From the NCBI RefSeq assembly GCF_028736115.1, contig NZ_CP117877.1, positions 434,001 to 498,000 on the forward strand: a stretch of 64,000 nucleotides of DNA. Reading direction: 5' to 3'. Below are positions 56,881 to 64,000 of this stretch, piece by piece. The notes under the pieces were generated by a model that saw only the letters and a list, made by a program, of their open reading frames with translations, ran no database searches and had not been told where the DNA came from. The position numbers were made by a program, and so were the translations under genes. Origin of the DNA: Mucilaginibacter sp. KACC 22063 (GTDB taxonomy: Bacteria > Bacteroidota > Bacteroidia > Sphingobacteriales > Sphingobacteriaceae). The first letter of the stretch is position 1. The number at the start of each line of letters is the position of its first letter.

Positions 56881-57780
56881 ATGATGAAAATTAAAAATGT
56901 TACCGTTTTTGGATCTGGTGTACTGGGTGCACAGATCGCTTTTCAAACTGCCTATCGAGGTTATCAAGTTACCTTATTCGATATCAAAGATGAATTGCTG
57001 GAGCAGGCAAAATTGAAGTTCGCACAGTTCAAAGAATTTTATCAACAAGATTTGAATGCGCCCCCTGCCGATTTGGATGATGCTTTAACAAGAATATATT
57101 TCACGACAGATTTGGCCGAATCGGTAAAGGATGCTGACCTCACCATAGAGGCGATCCCTGAGAATATTCAGATAAAGAAAGAGTTTTATACGAGATTAGG
57201 TGCGGTTGCTCCTGCAAAAACTATTTTTTGTACGAACTCATCTACACTTTTACCAAGCCAATTCGCCGTTGAAACAGGCAGACCGGGTCAATTTTTGGCC
57301 CTGCACTTTGCCAATTATTTATGGAAGAACAATGTTGCGGAAATTATGGGTCACGCTGGCACAGATCAGGAAATTTTTGATCAAGTAGTTCAGTTTGCAA
57401 AATCTATCGGTATGCTAGCCATACCAATCTACAAAGAACAGCCAGGTTACGTGATGAATTCGCTATTAGTGCCCTGGTTAATGGCAGGCCTGGATTTGTT
57501 CCGCAATGGAATTGCAGATGCGGCATCTATTGATAAAACCTGGATGAAAACTTTAGGGGCTACATTGGGACCGATGGCAATGTCGGATCTGGTGGGAATG
57601 AATACAGCGTATAATGTAATTAAGTCATATGCAGAATCAACCGGTGACGAGGTTTGGAAACAACGACAGGATTTCATGAAAGAGAACTTTATTGATAAAA
57701 ATAAGTTGGGGATATCTTCTGGAGAGGGATTTTATAAGTACCCGAACCCGGCTTATCAGGATGCTGATTTCCTAAAATAG
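56881..57780 (+). CDS. 3-hydroxyacyl-CoA dehydrogenase-like protein
   Basis: This is a 299-residue NAD-dependent dehydrogenase. The Rossmann motif is GSGVLGAQIA (residues 11-20), followed by 'YQVTLFDIKDELLEQA'. Family motifs 'ADLTIEAIPENIQIKKEFY', 'FCTNSSTLLPSQ' and 'YVMNSLLVPWLMAGLDL' are present. The usual 'HFFNP' around the catalytic His appears as 'LHFANYLW': the His is kept but the Asn-Pro is lost, so the substrate may differ from short-chain acyl-CoA. It is a single gene, 90 bases after the pump gene and probably independent of it. Confidence 0.88.
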   Translation: MMKIKNVTVFGSGVLGAQIAFQTAYRGYQVTLFDIKDELLEQAKLKFAQFKEFYQQDLNAPPADLDDALTRIYFTTDLAESVKDADLTIEAIPENIQIKKEFYTRLGAVAPAKTIFCTNSSTLLPSQFAVETGRPGQFLALHFANYLWKNNVAEIMGHAGTDQEIFDQVVQFAKSIGMLAIPIYKEQPGYVMNSLLVPWLMAGLDLFRNGIADAASIDKTWMKTLGATLGPMAMSDLVGMNTAYNVIKSYAESTGDEVWKQRQDFMKENFIDKNKLGISSGEGFYKYPNPAYQDADFLK

Positions 57781-58099
57781 TTAATACCGGTAATACGACA
57801 GAGGACACAAATTGAGATGGAGGAAATAGTAAATGATGCGGTATTAGGTTCACTATTCATGTGATTAATATTTAGGTAGCACATTTTAAATTTATTATTA
57901 TTCATTGAGGTTGATCCATTGACAGTACCGGATTATACAGCAATGAGGGGCGCCGTCTATCCGCGAAGTATAGAAATAATCCCTATAAGACGGATGCCCC
58001 TCATTAATAGGTCTGGAAATTCCTGTTTGATTTTCCGGCGATTAAGGAATAGTTATCGGCTGTCGAGAACTTATATAATTAATATAAACTTGTATGATA
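57781..58099. other. Spacer with a long near-perfect inverted repeat
   Basis: There is no gene. AATGAGGGGC at 57942-57951 with CCGTC at 57953-57957 pairs with GACGG (57989-57993) and GCCCCTCATT (57996-58005): 15 paired bases with a one- to two-base bulge and a 31-base loop. No T-tract follows, so it may be a bidirectional transcript end, a small mobile-element end pair, or a structured RNA. The nature is undetermined. Confidence 0.5.
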
Positions 58100-58534
58100 T
58101 AATACCTCAACAAATTGGCAGAAGGAAGAAGGCAGTTGCTGGGATGGACGAAGGAACTTACAGAGAATCAGTACAATTTTATACCCCCGGGCTTTAATAA
58201 CAACATCATCTGGAATATGGGCCATCTTCTGGTGGTAAGCGAAAGCTTGCTTTATCAAAATACACCACAACTGTACCCCGTGTATGAATTCACAAATTCC
58301 CACTTTGAAAAAGGCTCGAAACCTAATAAAATAGTGAACGAAGCCGAGATTTGATTGATTAGAGAATCATTATCGCAAACGGCTCAAATTTATAAAACCG
58401 TTATGGGATTAGGCAGGCCGGAAGATGAAATTGGTTTAGTAAGTCAATCCGGTATAATTCCAGTCAGCAATGAATATTTGCAATTCCTGATCTTTCACGA
58501 GAACATACACTACCGGAAGATTGTGCAACTGTAG
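58100..58534 (+). pseudogene. DinB-family protein pseudogene
   Basis: One frame runs from about 58100 to TAG 58532-58534 with a single internal TGA (58352-58354). It reads 'LLGWTKELTENQYNFIPPGF', 'IIWNMGHLLVVSESLLYQNT', then after the stop 'ESLSQTAQIYKTVMGLGRPE' and 'QFLIFHENIHYRKI'. This matches DinB four-helix proteins, whose His residues in 'N-x-x-H' and 'H-E-x-x-H' type positions bind metal. No proper start codon is present (TTG at 58115), and the usual first helix is degraded. It is a recent pseudogene with one clear nonsense change. Confidence 0.6.
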
Positions 58535-58814
58535 AAATTGTGGGAAATGATCGGTTTAGAAAATTTGATCGTTAAAATTATTAAAATCTCCATAATTGAC
58601 ATACTATCTGTAAAATTATTGGGGATTGATACTTTAAGGACCTGATATCGTAATTTCAATCAATTTAATTACATAAATCAATAAAAAATACGGACTTATG
58701 GATAAGCCTTGTTCATTTTATCAAAGATGTTGATGTTTGCTAAATATTTATCAAATGAACTGGGCGATCATTATAATAAATTATCGATGTGATGCCTCTT
58801 AATAGATCAATTTT

Positions 58815-59976
58815 ATGAACCAAATAATCTACCTGGATAATGCGGCAACAACAGCACTCGACCCCGAAGTTCTGGATACCATATTACCCTACCTGCAGCA
58901 GCATTACGGTAATCCATCGTCTGCTTATTCGTTGGGACTGAAGTCTCGCTCGGCGATTGAGGCGGCCCGCAGAAGCGTCGGAAAAATTTTGGGTGTAAAG
59001 CCAACCACCCTGTATTTTACCAGCGGGGGAACCGAAAGTAATAATACAGCTATTGCAGCATCTGTAAATGAGTTAGGTTGCAAACATATTATCACTTCGG
59101 CAATTGAACATCATTCGGTTTTGCACACGGTTGAACATTACAGTAAAATTGAAAGAACAACTCATTCTTTCGTTAAGCTTACCGCGACAGGGGAAATTGA
59201 CTACGTTGATTTGGAGGCTCAATTGACCGAGAAGGTTTCCGAAGGTGTAAAGTGCCTGGTTACTTTGATGTATGCCAATAACGAAATAGGTAGTTTGCTG
59301 CAAGTGGAACTGGTCGCCGGTATATGTCGCAAGTACAATGCCTTGTTTCATTCCGATTTTGTTTAGGCTATCGGCCATTATCCGACTGATCTATTGGCAA
59401 GCGGCGTAAATTTCGCCTCAGCAGCGGGACATAAATTTCATGGCCCGAAAGGAACAGGACTACTGTATGTCAGTGAAGAAATTACAGTGCAGCCTTTAAT
59501 TTTCGGCGGCGGGCAAGAACGTAAAGTACGCGCCGGTACTGAAAACGTATACGGAATTGTTGGTTTTGCCAAGGCTCTTGAACTGGCGACAGCAAGACTG
59601 GAAGATGACCGGACTTATATAACAAATTTAAATCTTTATCTGCGGAAACAGTTAGAAGCATCAATTGCTGGCATCTCGTTTAATAATCCGGACAAATCCT
59701 TGTATACCGTTTTGAGCGCGTGTTTCCCAGTAACGATAATGATATGTTGGTTACCCTGTTTGATTTAAAGGGCGTCTGCGTCTCAGGTGGTAGCGCTTGC
59801 AGCAGTGGGAATGGTGCCGGATCGCATGTAATCAAAGCGCTAAAAAGAAGCGGAGCTTGTGCGACTATACGCTTTTCGCTCAGCAGGTATAATAATGAAG
59901 CAGAGATCATTAAGGCGGTGGAAGTCGCCGCAGCAATTTTCAATAAGGACGAAGTAGCCGGTAAAGTCGTTTTTTA
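58815..59976 (+). pseudogene. Cysteine desulfurase (IscS/NifS type) broken by one amber codon and one frameshift
   Basis: The full enzyme of about 385 residues can be read across two lesions. The first frame starts at 58815 ('MNQIIYLDNAATTALDPEVL') and ends at TAG 59364-59366, exactly where the family has Gln ('SD-x-V-Q-A'), so a CAG to TAG change is likely. The same frame then gives the PLP-lysine motif 'AAGHKFHGPKGTG' and 'RAGTENVYGIVGFA'. A one-base shift near 59715 moves to the third piece, with catalytic Cys in 'SGGSACSSGNGAGSHVIKAL'. All active-site residues survive, so the gene died recently or the sequence has errors. Confidence 0.88.
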
Positions 59977-60056
59977 ATAATGTTGAACCTACCGGTTTTA
60001 TCTCCTGCGCCATGCGCCAGGGGAAAATTAATACAGTATTAAACAAAATAATTGAT

Positions 60057-61187
60057 ATGAAAAAGATTGTTCTAACGGCACTGATCTTAGTGCCACTTGC
60101 CTTGCATGCTCAAATGATTTTCACATTGAAAGGGAAAGTAGGCCTTGATAACGCCCCTGCAAAAGCCTTCTTAATTTACAGTAATGCTGGGAAAACGATT
60201 ACAGACTCGACAACGCTTAAGAACGGTAATTTTGAGTTTAGTGGGACCATTACAGAGTCCACCGAAGCCCAGCTGATCATCGATCACAAAGGTTTTGATC
60301 TGTCTAAAATCAATAATATCACAGACATGAAGATGATGTACCTGGATCAAGGCGTGATCAACGTTATTTCAAAAGATTCTGTTAAAAATGCGAATTTTCC
60401 GGGATCTGCCATTAACGCAGAATATCAAAGATACGTTACTTTTATGGCACCAAGCCGGAAACCGCTTGAATTGATTGCTTATGAATACAATAATACACCG
60501 GATGATAAACTTAAAGATCCGGCGGTGATCAAAGGTTTTCAGGATCGTAATGAGGCTGCCTTAAAAGTAAAAAAGGTCGCATTGTATGATTTTATCAAGG
60601 GAAACCCTGACTCTTACATGAGCCTTGATGCCTTGAGAGAGGCTGCGGGAGCCGTTATTGACGTAGAAAAAAATGATCCAGTATTCAATTCGCTTTCCGT
60701 GCGGTTAAGGTCAAGCCCGAAGGGTAAAGAATTTAAAAGCCTGATAGATGCCCGAAAAGGCGTATTAGTCGGGAAACAAGCGCCGAATTTCACGCAGAAC
60801 GATGTCAATGATAAGCCCGTTAGTTTATCTGATTTTAAAGGCAAATATGTGCTGCTCGATTTTTGGGCAAGCTGGTGCGGGCCTTGCCGGGCCGAAAACC
60901 CGAACCTTCTAAATGCCTATCATAAGTATAAAGATCGGAATTTTACTGTATTAAGTGTATCATTGGACCGTCCCGGACACAAGAAAGACTGGCTGAATGC
61001 TATACAGGCAGACCATTTGGAATGGACGCAGGTTAGCGACCTCAAATTCTTTAGCAACGAAGCAGCGAAAGCCTATGGCATCACAGGTCTTCCTCAGAAC
61101 TTTTTACTGGATAAAAATGGAATAATCATCGCAGTAAACCTGCGGGGAGAAGAATTGGATAAGGTGTTGATGCAACTGATCCGTTAA
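60057..61187 (+). CDS. TlpA/ResA-type thioredoxin-fold protein with DUF4369-like N-terminus
   Basis: This 376-residue exported thiol-disulfide oxidoreductase starts at 60057, whose product begins with a good signal peptide ('MKKIVLTALILVPLALHAQ'). The frame is open 15 codons further to 60012, but those are not leader-like. A beta-rich DUF4369-type domain (about 22-120) and a helical linker precede a C-terminal thioredoxin domain (about 230-375) with WCGPC and 'TGLPQNFLLD' (cis-Pro). It is typical of Bacteroidota proteins for redox homeostasis outside the cytoplasm. It is monocistronic, with its own terminator. Confidence 0.9.
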   Translation: MKKIVLTALILVPLALHAQMIFTLKGKVGLDNAPAKAFLIYSNAGKTITDSTTLKNGNFEFSGTITESTEAQLIIDHKGFDLSKINNITDMKMMYLDQGVINVISKDSVKNANFPGSAINAEYQRYVTFMAPSRKPLELIAYEYNNTPDDKLKDPAVIKGFQDRNEAALKVKKVALYDFIKGNPDSYMSLDALREAAGAVIDVEKNDPVFNSLSVRLRSSPKGKEFKSLIDARKGVLVGKQAPNFTQNDVNDKPVSLSDFKGKYVLLDFWASWCGPCRAENPNLLNAYHKYKDRNFTVLSVSLDRPGHKKDWLNAIQADHLEWTQVSDLKFFSNEAAKAYGITGLPQNFLLDKNGIIIAVNLRGEELDKVLMQLIR

Positions 61188-61212
61188 ACTAACACGTCTC
61201 CTAATATGATGC

Positions 61213-61246
61213 CCTGATAAGTAAAGTACTTATCAGGTTTTTTTTT
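61213..61246 (+). terminator. Intrinsic terminator of the TlpA-like gene
   Basis: CCTGATAAGT (61213-61222) pairs perfectly with ACTTATCAGG (61228-61237) around a 5-base loop, followed by nine T. It is 26 bases after the stop codon at 61187 and is the clearest terminator in the window. Confidence 0.9.
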
Positions 61247-61701
61247 GGTGTCTTTGCTGTAGAGTATAGCGAATAACATAGCCTGCAGGAAGAAGTATAA
61301 TTAACAATAAAATCATAGGGAGCATTTACCCAGTAAACGGAGATCTTATTATAACGTGTATACTTTTAAAAATGGCCGATGGGAATTTGCGGTTCCGCCT
61401 ATACGTACACATTGTAATCAATGGGAGAACGGGCTAAAGCCAATTGTAAAAGATCCGGTAAAAAAAGGGTTTGCCAGAATCAACTACAGTGTAATGGTTA
61501 AATCAAGCATTATAACGGAAAGTAAAATCGTAAAAGTTAAATAACATAGCGAGGTTGGTATTTGAGCCAATAATTGACCGTGTACCTAACTACCCAAATA
61601 TTGCAAATGATCATGCTTATACGCCGAATGCCATGAACGATCTGAATCGGATTTATGTTAGGATGGCATTCTGTTCGATCTTACTGAAAAAAACAATTAT
61701 C
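61247..61701. other. Spacer with short unassigned frames
   Basis: Two small frames (61356-61544 and 61555-61740) show no leader, domain or family features. 'YTFKNGRWEFAVPPIRTHCN' near 61360 may be a decayed remnant. I call no gene here. Confidence 0.4.
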
Positions 61702-62357
61702 ATGAATAAGTCTTATCACTCTTACTACTTACCATCTTAGGAACGGGCTCAGCTGTTGCACAAACGATCTCCTGCGCCGATTCCGCCCAATTGAACATCA
61801 AACTAAAAGCCATCCGCGATATTGACCAGAACAGCCGAAAAGAATTCATTAAAATTTACGCCGAAAATAACCCGGAAAAAACCAAGGCATTGGCCTTGCA
61901 GATGAAAAAGACGGACAAAGAAAATCAGCAGTTTGTTGCCGGGCTGCTGGATAGTTGCGGCTGGCCGAACGGCCTTTCCGCAGCAAATAATCATACCATT
62001 TTCCTGGTGATCGATCATGGCGAAATTGATTATGCCAACAAATACCTTCCACTGGTCAAACAGCAGGCTGAATTGGGCATTGTGCCCAAAAGTGACCTGG
62101 CGACCTTGCAGGATAGAATTTTACTTAGAAACGGGCAAAAACAACTATACGGAACACAGACGCTCACCATCGGAACAATAATTAAGGTATGGCCAGTGGA
62201 TGAGCCGGCCGGTTTAGATGAACGGCGTAAGACAATGGGACTGCAACCAATGGATGAATACCTTCAAGCCGTAAAAAAATCATATCGTTCAGAGGTCTAT
62301 TGGGATAAAACACTAACAGTTGAAGAGGCGCAAAGAACAATGATAAGAAAGCCTTAA
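61702..62357 (+). pseudogene. DUF6624 protein with frameshifted signal peptide
   Basis: An ATG at 61702 ('MNK') begins the gene, but a one-base shift in the next few bases leads its frame to TAG at 61738. In the neighbouring frame the signal peptide continues as 'VLSLLLLTILGTGSAVAQ' and the mature protein follows without a break to 62357. The body matches DUF6624: 'LLDSCGWPNGLSAANNHTIF', 'LATLQDRILLRNGQKQLYGT' and 'DERRKTMGLQPMDEYL'. A TTG at 61791 is the only start-like codon in frame and would give an untargeted product. A second, intact DUF6624 gene follows at 63000. Confidence 0.75.
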
Positions 62358-62462
62358 TTTGGTGACTATAAATCAATTGGATACTACAGACATCCAATGA
62401 TTTTGGGTTCGTTTTGTTAACTACAATCAGCTTTTGTAATTATATCATCATAACGCTTTTCT

Positions 62463-62961
62463 ATGACTAAATTGATTACCCTTCTAACGAGTTTTACTTT
62501 ATTGATATTCGCTAATACTGGTTGTAAAAACAGTACCCATTCAAAAGATCAACCGGAGCGACTGCATCATAAAACAAAAGTTACCACTAAAGAAAAGTGG
62601 CACTGGAAAAATGGGCAAAAGCAAAATGAAAGTGTAGGGTACGCCCAGGTTGTCAAAACGGGTAATACCCTTTATATTTCCGGGATACCGACTGCCGACT
62701 TAAGTCTTAAAGGTGTAGCTGGAGTTTATCAATCATTGGAGACGAGCCTTCAGGCCTTCGGAGCAACCCCAAAAGATGTAGTAAAAGAAACGCTGTACAC
62801 GACCGACATCGAGACCATGAAAAAATACAACAATGCAAGAAAGGCTTTTTACAAAGGCGACTTTCCGGCGGCGACCTGGTTGCAGGTGAGCCGCTTGTAT
62901 TGAGCCTGATTCCAAATTAGAAGTAGAAATAGTCGCACAACTTAAAAATGTTGATGAGTAA
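62463..62961 (+). pseudogene. RidA/YjgF-family lipoprotein with C-terminal frameshift
   Basis: The frame from 62463 begins with a lipoprotein signal ('LIFANTGCKNS', Cys about 21). It then gives a RidA-type domain ('GYAQVVKTGNTLYISGIPTA', 'LQAFGATPKDVVKETLYTTD'), and stops at 62901-62903 just after 'WLQVSRLY'. Removing one T near 62899 restores the normal RidA ending 'EPDSKLEVEIVAQLKNVDE' and a TAA at 62959-62961. RidA proteins detoxify enamine/imine intermediates in the cytoplasm. An exported lipidated version is unusual in setting. The loss of the last strand probably damages the trimer fold. Confidence 0.7.
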
Positions 62962-62999
62962 ATTATTGTGTATGTATCCAGGCACTAAACCATACCATC

Positions 63000-63599
63000 A
63001 TGAATGCTGAGCATATTGCCCATATCATCACGGATCTGAAAGATACGGATTTAAACCTTAGGAATAAGCTCATCAGGAAGGGCAAGCTTTCTGATGGCTA
63101 TGACTCCGCGATGGAAGAATTGCATAATTGCAATGCGAAAATATTGAATGACCTTATAGACCAGATCGGTTACCCGACGGAGGACAAAGTAGGTAAGGAA
63201 GCAAGCGAAGCTGCCTGGCTGGTGATACAACATGCCATTGGACAGCCTGCCTTTATGAGAAAATGCAGGGAACTGCTGCAAAAAGCTGTCGATGAAAACA
63301 AAGCAGCCCCAATAAACTTAGCTTACCTCTCTGATCGGATAGCTGTATTTGAGGAACAGCCTCAACTGTATGGCACTCAATTTGACTGGGATGAAAACGG
63401 TGAATTAACTCCCAATCCCTTTGATGATTTAACCAGGGTGAATCAAAGAAGAAAGGCTATCGGGCTTAATACACTGGAAGACCAGATCGCAATGATCAGA
63501 AAGCGCACTAAGGAAGAAAACCAATTGCCGCCAAAAGACCTGGAAAAGCGAAAACGAGACGTTGAGGAATGGAAAAAAAAGGTGGGTTGGATAAGATAA
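63000..63599 (+). CDS. DUF6624-family cytoplasmic protein
   Basis: This 199-residue protein has no signal peptide. DUF6624 features are 'LIDQIGYPTEDKVGKEASEA', 'WLVIQHAIGQPAFMRKC', 'YLSDRIAVFEEQPQLYGTQF' and 'QRRKAIGLNTLEDQIAMI'. The C-terminal 30 residues are charged and probably helical. It is a paralogue of the exported copy at 61702 and shares the 'LYGTQ' and 'RRKxxGLxxxxx' blocks. The function of the family is not established. The gene is intact, in contrast to its upstream neighbours. Confidence 0.85.
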   Translation: MNAEHIAHIITDLKDTDLNLRNKLIRKGKLSDGYDSAMEELHNCNAKILNDLIDQIGYPTEDKVGKEASEAAWLVIQHAIGQPAFMRKCRELLQKAVDENKAAPINLAYLSDRIAVFEEQPQLYGTQFDWDENGELTPNPFDDLTRVNQRRKAIGLNTLEDQIAMIRKRTKEENQLPPKDLEKRKRDVEEWKKKVGWIR

Positions 63600-63610
63600 A
63601 AAATCAACAC

Positions 63611-63648
63611 TTGTCGAAAACGTGGTTACCAAAGATAAGTTTCGACAA
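63611..63648 (+). terminator. Inverted repeat after the DUF6624 gene
   Basis: TTGTCGAAA (63611-63619) and TTTCGACAA (63640-63648) form a perfect 9-bp stem with a 20-base loop, 11 bases after the stop. No T-tract follows, so it is only a possible terminator or 3' stabiliser. Confidence 0.4.
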
Positions 63649-63851
63649 TAGGTACCCCTGATAAAATCAAAAACATCGGCAATCGTCCTCACTGCGCAGT
63701 AAACCGTTTTGATAATGTAACCAGCTCACCTCATAATGCGTCACATGCGTAAAATCAAAAAAATGACGAAATTCTTTCAATTTGCCACCCCGTTATCACT
63801 TGCTTTATTTCTATAATCAGATATTCACAATATATTAATTAATATTATCGA

Positions 63852-64000
63852 ATGAACGCAAGATTGACGATCACTATATGTTTTCTTTTACTGGTTGGGG
63901 TTTTACCAGCAAAAGCCCAAAGCTCCGGGAGTATTAGTAATAAACTGGACATAGATAGCGCTATTACCCAAATGATGAAAAAAAACGATATGGTGGGTAT
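63852..64000 (+). CDS. N-terminus of an exported protein, possibly a serine hydrolase (cut by window edge)
   Basis: An ATG at 63852 begins a frame that stays open to the window edge (49 codons). It starts with a clear signal peptide ('LTITICFLLLVGVLPAKAQS') and continues 'LDIDSAITQMMKKNDMVG'. The last part resembles the first helix of beta-lactamase-type serine hydrolases (helix, then 'xxIPG'), but too little is visible to be sure. Confidence 0.5.
   Translation, partial: MNARLTITICFLLLVGVLPAKAQSSGSISNKLDIDSAITQMMKKNDMVG

Noticed and set aside
1..64000. CRISPR array, tRNA or rRNA genes
   Set aside because: No regularly spaced repeats, tRNA-like cloverleaf with CCA-end context, or rRNA-like conserved blocks were seen on reading both strands.

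Overview
The window looks like chromosomal DNA of a Bacteroidota soil or plant-associated bacterium close to Sphingobacteriaceae (Mucilaginibacter/Pedobacter type). The signs are two SusC/SusD pairs, an ECF sigma/FecR module feeding an STN-type SusC, many lipoproteins and AT-rich spacers. Where promoters can be read they have the Bacteroidota TTTG / TAnnTTTG form. I see no rRNA, tRNA, CRISPR array or intact insertion sequence.

Region A (1-15.4 kb, + strand) is a sigma/anti-sigma-controlled uptake and redox locus: an ECF sigma factor (cut by the window edge), a FecR anti-sigma, an STN-type SusC, a SusD, a small exported peptide, a TlpA-type thioredoxin protein, an alpha/beta hydrolase, a stand-alone DsbD N-terminal domain, an M16 zinc protease, and a DsbD membrane protein with a C-terminal thioredoxin domain. 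The protease and thiol-redox genes suggest that peptides or other thiol-bearing ligands are imported and processed. That substrate is inferred.

Region B (16.8-49.4 kb, - strand) is a large polysaccharide utilisation locus (PUL) aimed at arabinose-containing glycan. In transcription order it has an AraC regulator, SusC, SusD, a fasciclin lipoprotein, a DUF5007-like lipoprotein, GH51 alpha-L-arabinofuranosidase, a DUF5695-like protein, GH127 beta-L-arabinofuranosidase, two secreted HEXXH metalloprotease-like proteins, a small GH43-like enzyme, and a 1198-residue GH43 with F5/8C and LamG-like modules. The locus is also decaying. It contains a GH27 alpha-galactosidase pseudogene, a frameshifted small secreted protein, and an internally deleted second copy of the big GH43 at the far end, which is joined to an S9-peptidase-like remnant. 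The spacers hold fragments of S41 peptidase, nitrilase-type and AraC genes.

Region C (49.7-56.8 kb, + strand) is an intact SDR gene, a TetR regulator and a TolC/adaptor/RND efflux operon. A 13-bp palindromic site lies inside the SDR promoter and a near-identical copy lies before the efflux operon. This suggests one TetR regulon.

Region D (56.9-64 kb, + strand) has a 3-hydroxyacyl-CoA dehydrogenase-like gene, then a run of genes carrying one or two point lesions each (DinB-like, cysteine desulfurase, a DUF6624 protein, a RidA-like lipoprotein). Intact TlpA and DUF6624 genes lie among them, and a truncated exported protein sits at the window edge.
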